Assembly: GCA_023136725.1 (NCBI GenBank)
Contig: JAGLQR010000086.1
Location: 1-7,071 of the forward strand
Direction of reading: 5' to 3'
Source of the DNA: Candidatus Aminicenantota bacterium
Lineage (GTDB): Bacteria; Acidobacteriota; Aminicenantia; UBA2199
Length of the DNA: 7,071 bases
The position numbers and the translations under genes are program-made. The notes beneath the pieces were generated by a model. It made no database searches. It was not told the DNA's origin and saw only the letters and a list, made by a program, of their open reading frames with translations. Position 1 is the first letter of the stretch; each line of letters opens with the position of its first letter. Shown piece after piece: positions 1 through 6,241 of the stretch.

Positions 1-60
1 ATAGCTCGAAGAAATAATTAAAATGATTTCATCACATCAGAAGAGAAAACAGGAGATAAA

Positions 61-435
61 ATGAGTTTTTGTACTGCAATAAATTGTATGGATGGACGTG
101 TTCAGCTGCCGGTGATCGAATATCTGAAAAAAAAATTCACTGTAGACTATGTTGATATGATAACAGAAGCAGGCCCAAACAAGATAATCGCGGATGGAAC
201 TGACTGGAAGCTTGTTGAATCAATCTTTTCCCGTGTCAAAATTTCTGTAGAGAAACACGGATCAAAACACATTGCAATAATCGGACATCATGATTGTGCC
301 GGAAATCCTGTAGGCGAAGAGGAGCAGAGATTGCATATACAAAAAGCTGTTGAAGCAGCTAGTGACCGGTTCGGGAATGTAGATGTTATCGGCCTCTGGG
401 TCAACAAGAATTGGAATATAACAGAGATTAGCTGA
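61..435 (+). CDS. Small beta-carbonic-anhydrase-like protein
   Basis: This 124-residue protein carries the metal-site signature of beta-carbonic anhydrases. A Cys9-Met-Asp11-Gly-Arg13 motif (CxDxR) near the N-terminus supplies one zinc ligand and the Asp/Arg dyad. A Gly-His76-His-Asp-Cys79 motif (HxxC) supplies the other two ligands. Family members interconvert CO2 and bicarbonate in the cytoplasm, and no signal peptide is seen. The protein is far shorter than the usual ~200 residues: the first ligand lies nine residues from the start, and only about 45 residues follow Cys79. Classical N-terminal helices and C-terminal elements are therefore missing, although both motifs and the open frame are intact, so it does not look like a pseudogene. 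An AGGAG at 51-55, five bases before ATG, fixes the start. The fold assignment is firm, but carbonic anhydrase activity is not assured for such a short form. Confidence 0.85.
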   Translation: MSFCTAINCMDGRVQLPVIEYLKKKFTVDYVDMITEAGPNKIIADGTDWKLVESIFSRVKISVEKHGSKHIAIIGHHDCAGNPVGEEEQRLHIQKAVEAASDRFGNVDVIGLWVNKNWNITEIS

Positions 436-586
436 TCTATACTCAGTTAAAGAGAGAGATTTTTTTATTTAATAAAATACTTGTAAAAACAAAATCAATC
501 GCTTAATATACCCAGCGTGGTTACATTGCAGGCTTATTATGTTTGAAATTAACGATATTTAAAATAAATATATTTTATTTTTATAG

Positions 587-613
587 TTGCTTGGTGCTAT
601 TAAAGGGTTTAAT
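587..613 (+). promoter_or_regulatory. Weak candidate promoter for the DinB-like gene
   Basis: A TTGCTT at 587-592 resembles a -35 box. It is followed after 15 bases by TTTAAT at 608-613, a five-of-six match to a -10 box; an alternative TAATAA at 610-615 would give 17-base spacing. The background is very AT-rich, so such matches arise easily by chance. The position, just upstream of a palindrome and the ribosome binding site, is what makes it worth listing. Confidence 0.25.
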
Positions 614-630
614 AATCATGAACTTTAATC

Positions 631-647
631 AGGTTAAAATTTAACCT
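631..647. promoter_or_regulatory. Perfect 17-base palindrome before the DinB-like gene, possible operator
   Basis: Arms AGGTTAAA (631-638) and TTTAACCT (640-647) are exact reverse complements around a single central A. The right arm abuts the AAGGAG ribosome binding site at 648-653. A one-base loop is too tight for a good RNA hairpin, so a dimeric DNA-binding protein is the more natural reading. A second, looser inverted repeat lies just upstream: ATTAAAG at 599-605 with CTTTAAT at 623-629. No regulator gene sits next to it, so the cognate factor is unknown. Confidence 0.45.
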
Positions 648-661
648 AAGGAGAAAACAAA

Positions 662-1162
662 ATGGATTCAAATATAAAAAACAATTTCAGAGCTAATGCC
701 CTTGCTGACAGGCTTGAGAAAGGTGCAGAAGCTCTTGCTGCTTTTGCTGAAAATATGTCAGACTCAGAGTGGAGCAGTGTGGTTGCCGACGGTGGAAGAA
801 AATTGGGTGTGATCGTACACCATGTAGCGAGTGTTTATCCAGTAGAGATAGAATTGGCACAAACCCTTGCTTCGGGACAACCTATAACAGGTGCGACAAA
901 ACAGGTGATTGACGATATGAATGCTAGCCATTCTGTAGAATTTGATCTTGCTGGGAAGAACGAAACAATTGATCTCTTGCGTAAAAACTATAAAGTTGCT
1001 GCGGATGCGGTCCGGTTATTTACGGATGAGGAACTTGATAATGCCGCCACAGTCTCATTAAATGCAGATGCTCCACTTACTGCTCAGTTCTTTATAGAAG
1101 ATCATGCTCTCCGGCACAGTTTTCATCATCTTGCCCAGCTTAAAGAGGCACTTGGACGTTAA
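662..1162 (+). CDS. DinB-fold (DinB/YfiT-like) putative metalloprotein
   Basis: This 166-residue protein is mostly helical in composition and fits the DinB/YfiT four-helix-bundle superfamily in length and histidine placement. One histidine pair lies in the predicted second helix (His53-His54, in a VIVHHVAS context). A cluster follows in the last helix (His148, His152, His155, His156, in a DHALRHSFHHL context). In this superfamily one histidine from helix 2 and an HxxxH pair from the last helix usually bind a divalent metal. Members include thiol-dependent transferases that use bacillithiol or mycothiol and many uncharacterised proteins. Sequence similarity is low across the family, so no substrate can be given. 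The start is set by AAGGAG at 648-653, eight bases before ATG. No signal peptide is seen, so it is probably cytoplasmic. The gene is followed by a 120-base gap before the nitrilase and may be a separate unit. Confidence 0.75.
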   Translation: MDSNIKNNFRANALADRLEKGAEALAAFAENMSDSEWSSVVADGGRKLGVIVHHVASVYPVEIELAQTLASGQPITGATKQVIDDMNASHSVEFDLAGKNETIDLLRKNYKVAADAVRLFTDEELDNAATVSLNADAPLTAQFFIEDHALRHSFHHLAQLKEALGR

Positions 1163-1282
1163 CATCTGAACATTAACAGAACCGATATAGATTTAGTGCT
1201 GGAGATTAAGTATGTTTCCGGTATAAAAAAGCCCTTGCGTTGTATAGTTATTTAAAGCAAAGCACTGGGAGAGGAGATAGTT

Positions 1283-2215
1283 ATGAAGAATAAAATACAA
1301 AACATAAAAATCGCTGCGGCACAGGCTGCTCCGGTATATTTAAATAAAGATGCGACCGTTAAAAAAGCATGTCATCTTATAGAAGAAGCAGCAAAAGGGG
1401 ATGCAAATTTGATCGTTTTCCCCGAGGCGTTTATCCCCGGATATCCGGACTGGGTATGGCTGATCCCAAACAGCAGGTCAAAGGAATTAAACGATCTGTA
1501 TGTTGAGATGGTAAAAAATGCAGTATCAATTGGAGATGGATCTATAGAGCAATTGAGTAAAGTTGCAGGGGAAAACAATATTTATGTTGTGATAGGCATT
1601 AATGAGATCAATAAGGAATCGAGTGGCGGCAGCCTTTACAACAGCCTTCTTTATATAAGTGAGAAAGGAGAGGTAGAGGGAATTCACAGAAAGCTGATTC
1701 CAACAGGCGGGGAGCGGTTGGTCTGGGCCCGGGGAGACGGAAGCACGCTTCACACATTTGAAACTTCAATCGGAAAGCTTGGAGGCCTGATCTGCTGGGA
1801 GAATTATATGCCCCTCGCCCGTCAGGCGATGTATGATGCCGGTGTACAGATCCTTGCAGCTCCGACCTGGGATAAGAGTGATAACTGGCTGTTAAGTTTA
1901 AGGCATATTGCGAGAGAGGGGGGAATGTTTGTGATTGGATCGTGTATGGTGCTAAAAATGGACGATATTCCCGAAAGGCTTAATTTCAAAACACTTTATC
2001 CTGAAGGTAGAGAGTGGATAAACACAGGGAAAAGCTGCATAATTAATCCCAAAGGTGAGTTTATTGCAGGCCCTGTTGAAGGAGAAGAGGAAATTATTTA
2101 TGCAGATATTGATCTGGATGAGATCATTGCTGCGAAAAGAATGTTTGATGTGTCCGGGCACTATTCCAGGCCGGATGTGTTTAAATATTCAGTGATAAAA
2201 GATCCATTGAAATAG
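1283..2215 (+). CDS. Nitrilase (carbon-nitrogen hydrolase family)
   Basis: This 310-residue cytoplasmic enzyme belongs to the nitrilase branch of the carbon-nitrogen hydrolase superfamily, which converts nitriles to carboxylic acids and ammonia. All catalytic positions are present: Glu48 in FPEAFIPGYPDW, Lys137 in HRKLIPTGGERLVW, the second Glu at 144, and the nucleophile Cys171 in GGLICWENYMPLAR. The CWENYMPLAR and PTGGERLVW blocks are typical of true nitrilases and cyanide-hydrolysing relatives rather than amidases or NAD synthetase domains. The conserved DVSGHYSRPDVF block near residues 289-300 is also present. Family members usually assemble into spirals or helices through C-terminal contacts. 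This protein ends soon after that block and lacks the long tail of some fungal and bacillar forms. GAGGAG at 1271-1276, six bases before ATG, supports the start. Substrate choice (aliphatic, aromatic or arylaceto-nitrile) cannot be read from sequence. Confidence 0.93.
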   Translation: MKNKIQNIKIAAAQAAPVYLNKDATVKKACHLIEEAAKGDANLIVFPEAFIPGYPDWVWLIPNSRSKELNDLYVEMVKNAVSIGDGSIEQLSKVAGENNIYVVIGINEINKESSGGSLYNSLLYISEKGEVEGIHRKLIPTGGERLVWARGDGSTLHTFETSIGKLGGLICWENYMPLARQAMYDAGVQILAAPTWDKSDNWLLSLRHIAREGGMFVIGSCMVLKMDDIPERLNFKTLYPEGREWINTGKSCIINPKGEFIAGPVEGEEEIIYADIDLDEIIAAKRMFDVSGHYSRPDVFKYSVIKDPLK

Positions 2216-2275
2216 AACTGAACAAGGCGGAAAATATTTAATTTTCTTTGATAATAGTCATGTTGCTGAAATAAT

Positions 2276-2683
2276 ATGGAAATAGAAGAAGTAAAAGTTA
2301 TTATTTTTGACGGCGTATGCAATTTTTGTAATTGGGCTGTCAATTTCATTATAAAACGGGATAAAAGAAACATTTTTATATTTGCTCCTTCACAAAGCAG
2401 GGCCGGGCAGGAGATTATTAATAAGCACAAACTGGATAGAAAAGGATATGAAACAATAATCCTGATAAGCAATGGAGATATATTTGTAAAATCAGAAGCG
2501 GTTCTGGAAATTTTCAGATATCTGAGAGGCGGATGGAAATATTTGAGAGTTCTTAAAATATTTCCAATGAAATTCAGGGATTGGGGATATACGATTTTTG
2601 CTAAATTCAGGTATAAAATTTTCGGTAAACGAACTGTGTGCATGGTACCCGATGAAAATATAAGAGAAAGATTCCTACAATAG
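2276..2683 (+). CDS. DCC-family thiol-disulfide oxidoreductase-like protein (DUF393)
   Basis: This 135-residue protein has the signature of the DCC family (DUF393, YuxK-like): Asp12-Gly-Val-Cys15-Asn-Phe-Cys18 close to the N-terminus, then a small thioredoxin-like alpha/beta region. The typical tail pattern RYKIFGKRTVCMVP lies at residues 112-125. The CxxC is predicted to be redox-active, but the physiological substrate of this family is generally unknown. There is no signal peptide, so the protein should face the cytoplasm. A stop codon at 2267 in the same frame leaves ATG 2276 as the only reasonable start. No Shine-Dalgarno motif stands in the usual place, unlike most neighbours. The gene lies 60 bases after the nitrilase on the same strand and may be co-transcribed with it. 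It converges with the - strand gene ending at 2729. Confidence 0.88.
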   Translation: MEIEEVKVIIFDGVCNFCNWAVNFIIKRDKRNIFIFAPSQSRAGQEIINKHKLDRKGYETIILISNGDIFVKSEAVLEIFRYLRGGWKYLRVLKIFPMKFRDWGYTIFAKFRYKIFGKRTVCMVPDENIRERFLQ

Positions 2684-2728
2684 TTTAAAATATTTGCTTA
2701 GAAAAGAGTTTTTAATATATTACTTTTT

Positions 2729-3268
2729 CTATCCTATCCACTTCATTTCAATAATTACCATTTTATCCCTGATTGCGAACCTGAGCCAACAATTTGTCAT
2801 ATATTCAGGAGAATATATAGTTGAGCCTACTCTTGTGTTGTTGCCATATCTTGCATGTACCCAATCTGATACCCTTTTTTTGAGGTAGCCATTGCGTGCA
2901 GGGATTGTTAGTTTTATACGGGCAATGATCTGGCTTTCATAACCCGGACTGACAGAAGAATATATTTGGACCTGCATACCATCATATGTTGTGTTCCAGA
3001 GCGACCCTAAGCTCCCCTGACCAGGATCTTCTGAAGGTTTCGGATCCTTCATGGTCCATTTTGCAAGTTTGCAGACGTTAAGGGACCTTGGCAAATGTTT
3101 ATCCATCTTCCCAATAATGGAATTGGTTCTTCTGACAAGCATTTTCATTTTTGCGGTCATTCGAACAGGTGTTCTCCGTTTTACGATTGTTTTTTGTGCC
3201 GGAATCATAAATGTTCCAAAAATAATTAACATGAGTGTAATAATAGATGCAACTTTCAAATTCTTCAT
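2729..3268 (-). CDS. Unrecognised exported or membrane-anchored basic protein
   Basis: This 179-residue protein matches no family I recognise. The N-terminus looks like a signal peptide or anchor: MKNLK followed by a hydrophobic stretch to about residue 23, with a possible cleavage near IPAQ at 22-25. The following segment (about 26-60) is rich in Lys and Arg. The remainder has aromatic and beta-prone stretches (WNTTYDGMQVQIYSSVSPGY at 91-110, and the end at about 160-178). Two cysteines, Cys66 and Cys160, could form a disulfide outside the cytoplasm. The gene has an excellent ribosome binding site on the - strand (GGAGG, read from 3278 down to 3274, five bases before ATG), which strongly supports that it is real. 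It is divergent from the dehydrogenase operon and converges with the DCC gene. A cell-envelope or periplasmic role is all that can be inferred. Confidence 0.75.
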   Translation of the reverse strand: MKNLKVASIITLMLIIFGTFMIPAQKTIVKRRTPVRMTAKMKMLVRRTNSIIGKMDKHLPRSLNVCKLAKWTMKDPKPSEDPGQGSLGSLWNTTYDGMQVQIYSSVSPGYESQIIARIKLTIPARNGYLKKRVSDWVHARYGNNTRVGSTIYSPEYMTNCWLRFAIRDKMVIIEMKWIG

Positions 3269-3399
3269 TAAAACCTCCGATTTTTATATTACAATTCTTT
3301 AACTTTTAACTTCTTTTATACTGTTAAAATAAAACTTTTTAAACAAATATCTCATTTTTTTTCAAAATACTGGTAAATCCAGATTCGGATCAAAAAAAC

Positions 3400-3427
3400 T
3401 TGACAAAATAAAATCTTCTTGTAAGAT
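3400..3427 (+). promoter_or_regulatory. Sigma-70-type promoter of the dehydrogenase-PadR operon
   Basis: A perfect TTGACA at 3400-3405 is followed after 16 bases by TAAGAT at 3422-3427, a four-of-six match to TATAAT. The expected transcription start falls near 3434-3436, inside the palindrome at 3423-3451. That is the arrangement expected for repression by steric blocking of RNA polymerase. Confidence 0.65.
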
Positions 3428-3451
3428 ATGTATCGTTACGATATATATCTT
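3423..3451. promoter_or_regulatory. 29-base palindrome overlapping the promoter, likely operator of the PadR-type regulator
   Basis: The arms AAGATATGTATCGT (3423-3436) and ACGATATATATCTT (3438-3451) are reverse complements around the central T3437, with one mismatch in 14 pairs (G3430 against T3444). The core TATCGT-T-ACGATA is exact. The site overlaps the -10 box and the predicted transcription start and ends three bases before the Shine-Dalgarno sequence. The operon encodes its own PadR-family regulator as second gene, which makes autorepression the simplest reading. The ATGT-N8-ACAT pattern seen in several PadR operators is not matched exactly, so assignment to this regulator is inference. 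As RNA the site would form only a weak stem with an impossibly small loop. Confidence 0.7.
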
Positions 3452-3454
3452 GTG

Positions 3455-3462
3455 AAAGGAGG
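3455..3462 (+). promoter_or_regulatory. Strong ribosome binding site of the dehydrogenase gene
   Basis: AAAGGAGG lies five bases before the ATG at 3468. It is one of the two strongest Shine-Dalgarno matches in the window and fixes the start of the first gene of the operon. Confidence 0.85.
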
Positions 3463-3467
3463 CTGTT

Positions 3468-4262
3468 ATGAGTAATGTTTTAATTACCGGAGCAAGTTCC
3501 GGGATCGGTTATGATATGGCAGAGATCTTTGCTGAAAAAAAATATGATCTGGTTCTGGTCAGCAGGAGCCTGGCAAAGCTGGAGAAGATAAAGGGTAAGC
3601 TTGAAAAAGAGCATGGTGTCAAAGTTCTTTGTTTCAGTGCAGATCTTTCTGTGGAGAATAGCGCGGAGAAAGTTCTGTATTTTACTGAAAAAAATAATAT
3701 TGATATTGATATTCTTGTTAATAACGCAGGGGTTGGTTTATACGGGGAACATATTGAATTAAACAATGATGAGGTCAGCAAAATGCTGCGATTAAATATA
3801 GTTAGTCTGACCGCACTTTCCAATTATTATGGGAAAAAGATGAAAGAGAAGGGGAGCGGGAAAATTTTAAATGTAGCATCTATGGCTGCATATCAGCCGA
3901 CCCCCTATTTCGCGGCATATGGTGCTTCAAAAAGTTTTGTTCTGAACTTTTCCGAGGGATTGGCGAAAGAACTGGAAGATTATAATGTGACAGTGACCTG
4001 TCTATCGCCCGGACCTACAGATACTGCATTTTTTAGCGCAATGGATGAAAAGGGCTCGGGGACATCCCATTTTGATCCGGGAAGCCGTGCAGCATCCAAA
4101 AAGGTTGCCGAGATCGGTGTGAATGCTCTGTTTAAAAATAAGCTTTCTGTTATGGTAGGAGGATTAAATAAGTTGAGAGCATTTTCAGCAAGGTTTGCTC
4201 CCAGGAAAATGGTGGCTGCCATTTCCAAGAAGATCATGAAAGGGCATGCAGCCGGGAACTGA
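3468..4262 (+). CDS. Short-chain dehydrogenase/reductase (classical SDR, DltE/YqjQ-like)
   Basis: This 264-residue classical SDR has all expected motifs in order. They are the TGASSGIG cofactor loop (7-14), NNAG (85-88), the structural Asn110 (RLN), catalytic Ser138 (NVAS), the Tyr151-Gly-Ala-Ser-Lys155 pair (YxxxK) and PGPT (181-184). Such enzymes use NAD(P)H to interconvert carbonyl and alcohol groups in the cytoplasm. Ser32-Arg33 after the second strand, in place of an acidic residue, suggests a preference for NADPH, which is inference. The overall pattern resembles the COG0300 (DltE-type) group, whose substrates vary. It is the first gene of the operon, behind a promoter and palindrome, and its stop codon lies two bases before the PadR-type gene. 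The tail after residue 225 is basic (KLRAFSARFAPRKM) and could associate with membrane lipid, but no membrane helix is evident. Confidence 0.93.
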   Translation: MSNVLITGASSGIGYDMAEIFAEKKYDLVLVSRSLAKLEKIKGKLEKEHGVKVLCFSADLSVENSAEKVLYFTEKNNIDIDILVNNAGVGLYGEHIELNNDEVSKMLRLNIVSLTALSNYYGKKMKEKGSGKILNVASMAAYQPTPYFAAYGASKSFVLNFSEGLAKELEDYNVTVTCLSPGPTDTAFFSAMDEKGSGTSHFDPGSRAASKKVAEIGVNALFKNKLSVMVGGLNKLRAFSARFAPRKMVAAISKKIMKGHAAGN

Positions 4263-4264
4263 TC

Positions 4265-4783
4265 ATGCAGGATAAAATTATTTTAGGGTTATTGCTGGAC
4301 AAGGGGGAGATGACCTCATATAAGATAAGAAAGATAATGGAAAACAGCACAAGTCTATTCTATACAACGAGCCTGGGCAGTATCAATCCGGCTTTCAAGA
4401 AGCTTGAGAAAGAGGATGCTGTCAGTTCCAGGACAGAAGTTGAGAATAACAGGGTTAAAAAGTACTATTCTGTAACTGAAAAAGGAAAAAAACTATTTAC
4501 TGAATGGATGAGAGCTGATATCGAGATCTCAAAACTGAAAGAAAATGCACTTTTGAAAATGTTTTTCTTTGCCCATGTCACTCCGGAGAAGAGAAAGGAG
4601 ATCATAGAAAACTATCTGGAAAAGATAAAAATTCACTTGGGGGTCCTTGATGAGATAGGGGGGATCTATTGTACAGAAGAAAATTGTGAAGGTGATGTCC
4701 TCCGGTTCGGGATAGATTATTACAATTTTACCCATAACTGGTTTGAAAAATATTTAAAAGATCTTGAGGAGAATAAAAAATGA
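4265..4783 (+). CDS. PadR-family transcriptional regulator
   Basis: This 172-residue protein begins with the PadR winged-helix domain. Its marks are ILGLLLDKGEMTSYKIRKIM (6-25), a GSINPAFKKLEKEDAVSSR recognition region (38-56), and the wing with KKYYSVTEKGKKLFTEW (65-81). The C-terminal half (about 90-170) is helical and should form the dimer interface and effector pocket, as in the longer PadR proteins that respond to phenolic or other aromatic compounds. Cys136 and Cys141 form a CX4C pair that could act as a thiol switch, which is inference. The gene starts two bases after the dehydrogenase and overlaps the next gene by ATGA, so all three are almost certainly on one transcript. It lacks a strong Shine-Dalgarno motif and may rely on translational coupling. 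Probable role: repressor of its own operon through the palindrome at 3423-3451. Confidence 0.92.
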   Translation: MQDKIILGLLLDKGEMTSYKIRKIMENSTSLFYTTSLGSINPAFKKLEKEDAVSSRTEVENNRVKKYYSVTEKGKKLFTEWMRADIEISKLKENALLKMFFFAHVTPEKRKEIIENYLEKIKIHLGVLDEIGGIYCTEENCEGDVLRFGIDYYNFTHNWFEKYLKDLEENKK

Positions 4784-5361
4784 AAAAAATCTTAGTTATC
4801 GTAGGGCATCCTTCAATGGATAGCTTTAACGGGGCCCTTGCAAAAAAATATATTGATGGTGTAGAGAAAAAAGGGAATGAGGTCAGGCTGCTCCATATCG
4901 GCAGCCTTAAATTTGAACCTGTGTTAACTTCAGGATACAAAGATTTGCCCGAACTGGAGCCGGACCTGAAAAAGTCTCAGGACCTTATCAAATGGGCCGA
5001 TCATTTTGCAATAATTAATCCGACCTGGTGGGCAACACCCCCCGCTCTTTTCAAGGCTTTTTTTGAGAGAGTATTTCTCCCCGATTTTGCATTCAAGTAT
5101 AAAAAAAGCAAACATGTAGTGGCATGGGATAAATTTTTAACCGGTAAATCCGCAAGGTTCATTATTACAATGGATACTCCCCCCTGGTTTTTCAAACTCG
5201 TAATAGGCAATCCTGCAGGGAAAATGATGAAAGACATTTTATCATTCTGTGGAATAAAACCGGTGAAAGGGACCTATTTTGGATCAGTCAAGATGTCAAC
5301 GCCGGAGAAAAGAGAAAAATGGCTTGAGAAAACATACAGGATTGGCCTGAAAGAGGCATAG
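4780..5361 (+). CDS. NAD(P)H:quinone oxidoreductase, flavodoxin-2 fold (MdaB/KefF-like)
   Basis: This 193-residue protein has the flavodoxin-like fold of the DT-diaphorase/MdaB/KefF group. The N-terminal strand and flavin-phosphate loop ILVIVGHPSMDSFNGAL spans 4-20. The flavin-ring motif NPTWWATPPALFKAFFERVF lies at 80-99, with PDFAFKY following. A TMDTPPW segment at 130-136 is the usual third flavin/substrate region. Such enzymes carry out two-electron reduction of quinones and related electrophiles with NAD(P)H, using FMN or FAD, which avoids semiquinone radicals. It overlaps the PadR-type gene by four bases (ATGA), and GAGGAG at 4766-4771 lies inside that gene, a standard coupled arrangement. 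A PadR-type regulator beside a quinone reductase fits induction by quinones or aromatic electrophiles. A KefF-like role is less likely because no potassium efflux gene is adjacent. Confidence 0.9.
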   Translation: MKKILVIVGHPSMDSFNGALAKKYIDGVEKKGNEVRLLHIGSLKFEPVLTSGYKDLPELEPDLKKSQDLIKWADHFAIINPTWWATPPALFKAFFERVFLPDFAFKYKKSKHVVAWDKFLTGKSARFIITMDTPPWFFKLVIGNPAGKMMKDILSFCGIKPVKGTYFGSVKMSTPEKREKWLEKTYRIGLKEA

Positions 5362-5375
5362 GAGTTTTATAAAAA

Positions 5376-6233
5376 ATGGAAAATATTAAACAAATTGTAG
5401 AAAAAAGAATCTCTTCAAGAAAATTTACCGGAGAAGATCTTTCTGTTTCTGAAATAAAGGAAATAAACAAAATCATTAACCGGAAAATCAAAACTCCATT
5501 CGGCAGCAATTTTGTTTTTAAGCTGATTGATAAAAATGACTTTCATAAAAATAAAAAGATCAAATTGGGAACTTACGGCTTCATTTCAAATGGAAGATAT
5601 TTTATTGTGGGAAAATCTCCATCGGAAATGGAGGCTTTTGTGGATTACGGTTATGCCCTTGAACGGGTTGTCCTGGATATTACGGCCATTAGTCTTGGTT
5701 CCTGCTGGTTGGGGGGAACTTTTAACAGAAAGAAGTTCAACGAAACTGTCAAACTGAAGGATGGGGAGGTGATACCGTCAGTGATTGTGACCGGCAGGGC
5801 TTACCAAAAACGAAGCATCCGGGAAAAAATCACAAGAGCTTCGGTAAAGGCTGATCAACGGAAAGATTTTAAGGAATTGTTTTTTGAAGGAAACTTTGAG
5901 ACCCCTTTCGATCCGGGCTCAGGAAAAATAAAAGAAGCGTTAAATATGCTTCGATTGGCTCCGTCGGCAGAGAACGGACAGCCCTGGCGTGTATTGTCCC
6001 AAAAGAATAAATTCTCTTTTTATCTTAGGAGAAAAAAGATCATTGATATGGTGATTAAAAAAGTCGATTTGCACATGGTGGATATGGGGATCGCTATGTC
6101 CCACTTCGAGCTGACACTAAACGAGAATGGTATAAAGGGATTCTGGAAAAAAGAAACAAATCATTGTAAACAGGAAAACCTTGAATATATTGCATCATGG
6201 GTAATGAATAATGATAAAATATTTCAGAATTAG
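5376..6233 (+). CDS. Nitroreductase-family protein, TM1586-like
   Basis: This 285-residue protein fits the nitroreductase superfamily branch described as putative TM nitroreductase (TM1586 type). Near the N-terminus, EKRISSRKF (9-17) is the flavin-phosphate-binding RxSxR-like motif. In the middle, DYGYALERVVLDITAISLGSCWLGG (90-114) is the conserved helix and turn seen in this branch. In the second half, LAPSAENGQPWR (194-205) is the repeated AxSxxNxQPWR flavin-contact motif. The family binds FMN and reduces nitro groups, quinones or flavins with NAD(P)H, although the TM1586 branch has little experimental work. AGGAG at 5360-5364 overlaps the stop codon of the quinone reductase gene and lies 11 bases before ATG. 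The gap between the two genes is only 14 bases, so co-transcription is very likely. Activity on nitro compounds is not proven by sequence. Confidence 0.88.
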   Translation: MENIKQIVEKRISSRKFTGEDLSVSEIKEINKIINRKIKTPFGSNFVFKLIDKNDFHKNKKIKLGTYGFISNGRYFIVGKSPSEMEAFVDYGYALERVVLDITAISLGSCWLGGTFNRKKFNETVKLKDGEVIPSVIVTGRAYQKRSIREKITRASVKADQRKDFKELFFEGNFETPFDPGSGKIKEALNMLRLAPSAENGQPWRVLSQKNKFSFYLRRKKIIDMVIKKVDLHMVDMGIAMSHFELTLNENGIKGFWKKETNHCKQENLEYIASWVMNNDKIFQN

Positions 6234-6241
6234 TTTGATAA

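Larger units (their letters stand above)
436..661. other. AT-rich intergenic region between the carbonic-anhydrase-like and DinB-like genes
   Basis: These 226 bases hold no credible gene. They are strongly AT-rich with runs of T and A. No GC-rich hairpin followed by a T-run is seen after the upstream gene, so I cannot assign it a terminator. The last 60 bases contain inverted repeats and the ribosome binding site of the next gene, which suggests that the DinB-like gene has its own regulated promoter here. Confidence 0.6.
3269..3467. other. Divergent intergenic region with promoters for both directions
   Basis: These 199 bases separate the - strand exported-protein gene from the + strand dehydrogenase operon. 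The right end holds a clear + strand promoter, palindrome and ribosome binding site, listed separately. The left end holds the - strand ribosome binding site. On the - strand, TATAAA-like sequences occur between about 3285 and 3320, but none has a convincing -35 partner, so I do not call a - strand promoter. Confidence 0.6.

Noticed and set aside
1195..1266. AGTGCT and AGCACT inverted repeat flanking the gap before the nitrilase
   Set aside because: Only six bases pair across about 60 bases of loop, a match easily due to chance.
2229..2250. GAAAAT/ATTTTC hairpin followed by TTT after the nitrilase, possible terminator
   Set aside because: The six-pair stem is almost all A-T with a five-base loop and only three T residues after it. 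It is too weak to call an intrinsic terminator.
2161..2643. 160-codon - strand open frame across the DCC gene
   Set aside because: It is antisense to a well-recognised protein with a CxxC motif, has no family pattern and no supporting ribosome binding site.
2694..2888. Small + strand open frame after the DCC gene, with a hydrophobic-looking translation
   Set aside because: It lies mostly antisense to the - strand exported-protein gene, which has a much better start and ribosome binding site. No Shine-Dalgarno motif precedes it.
3051..3302. 83-codon + strand open frame
   Set aside because: It is antisense to the first part of the exported-protein gene. Its hydrophobic segment is the reverse reading of the leader-coding DNA.
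5527..5757. 76-codon + strand open frame inside the nitroreductase gene
   Set aside because: It is out of frame within a long gene that has intact family motifs on both sides of this segment, and it has no recognisable features of its own.
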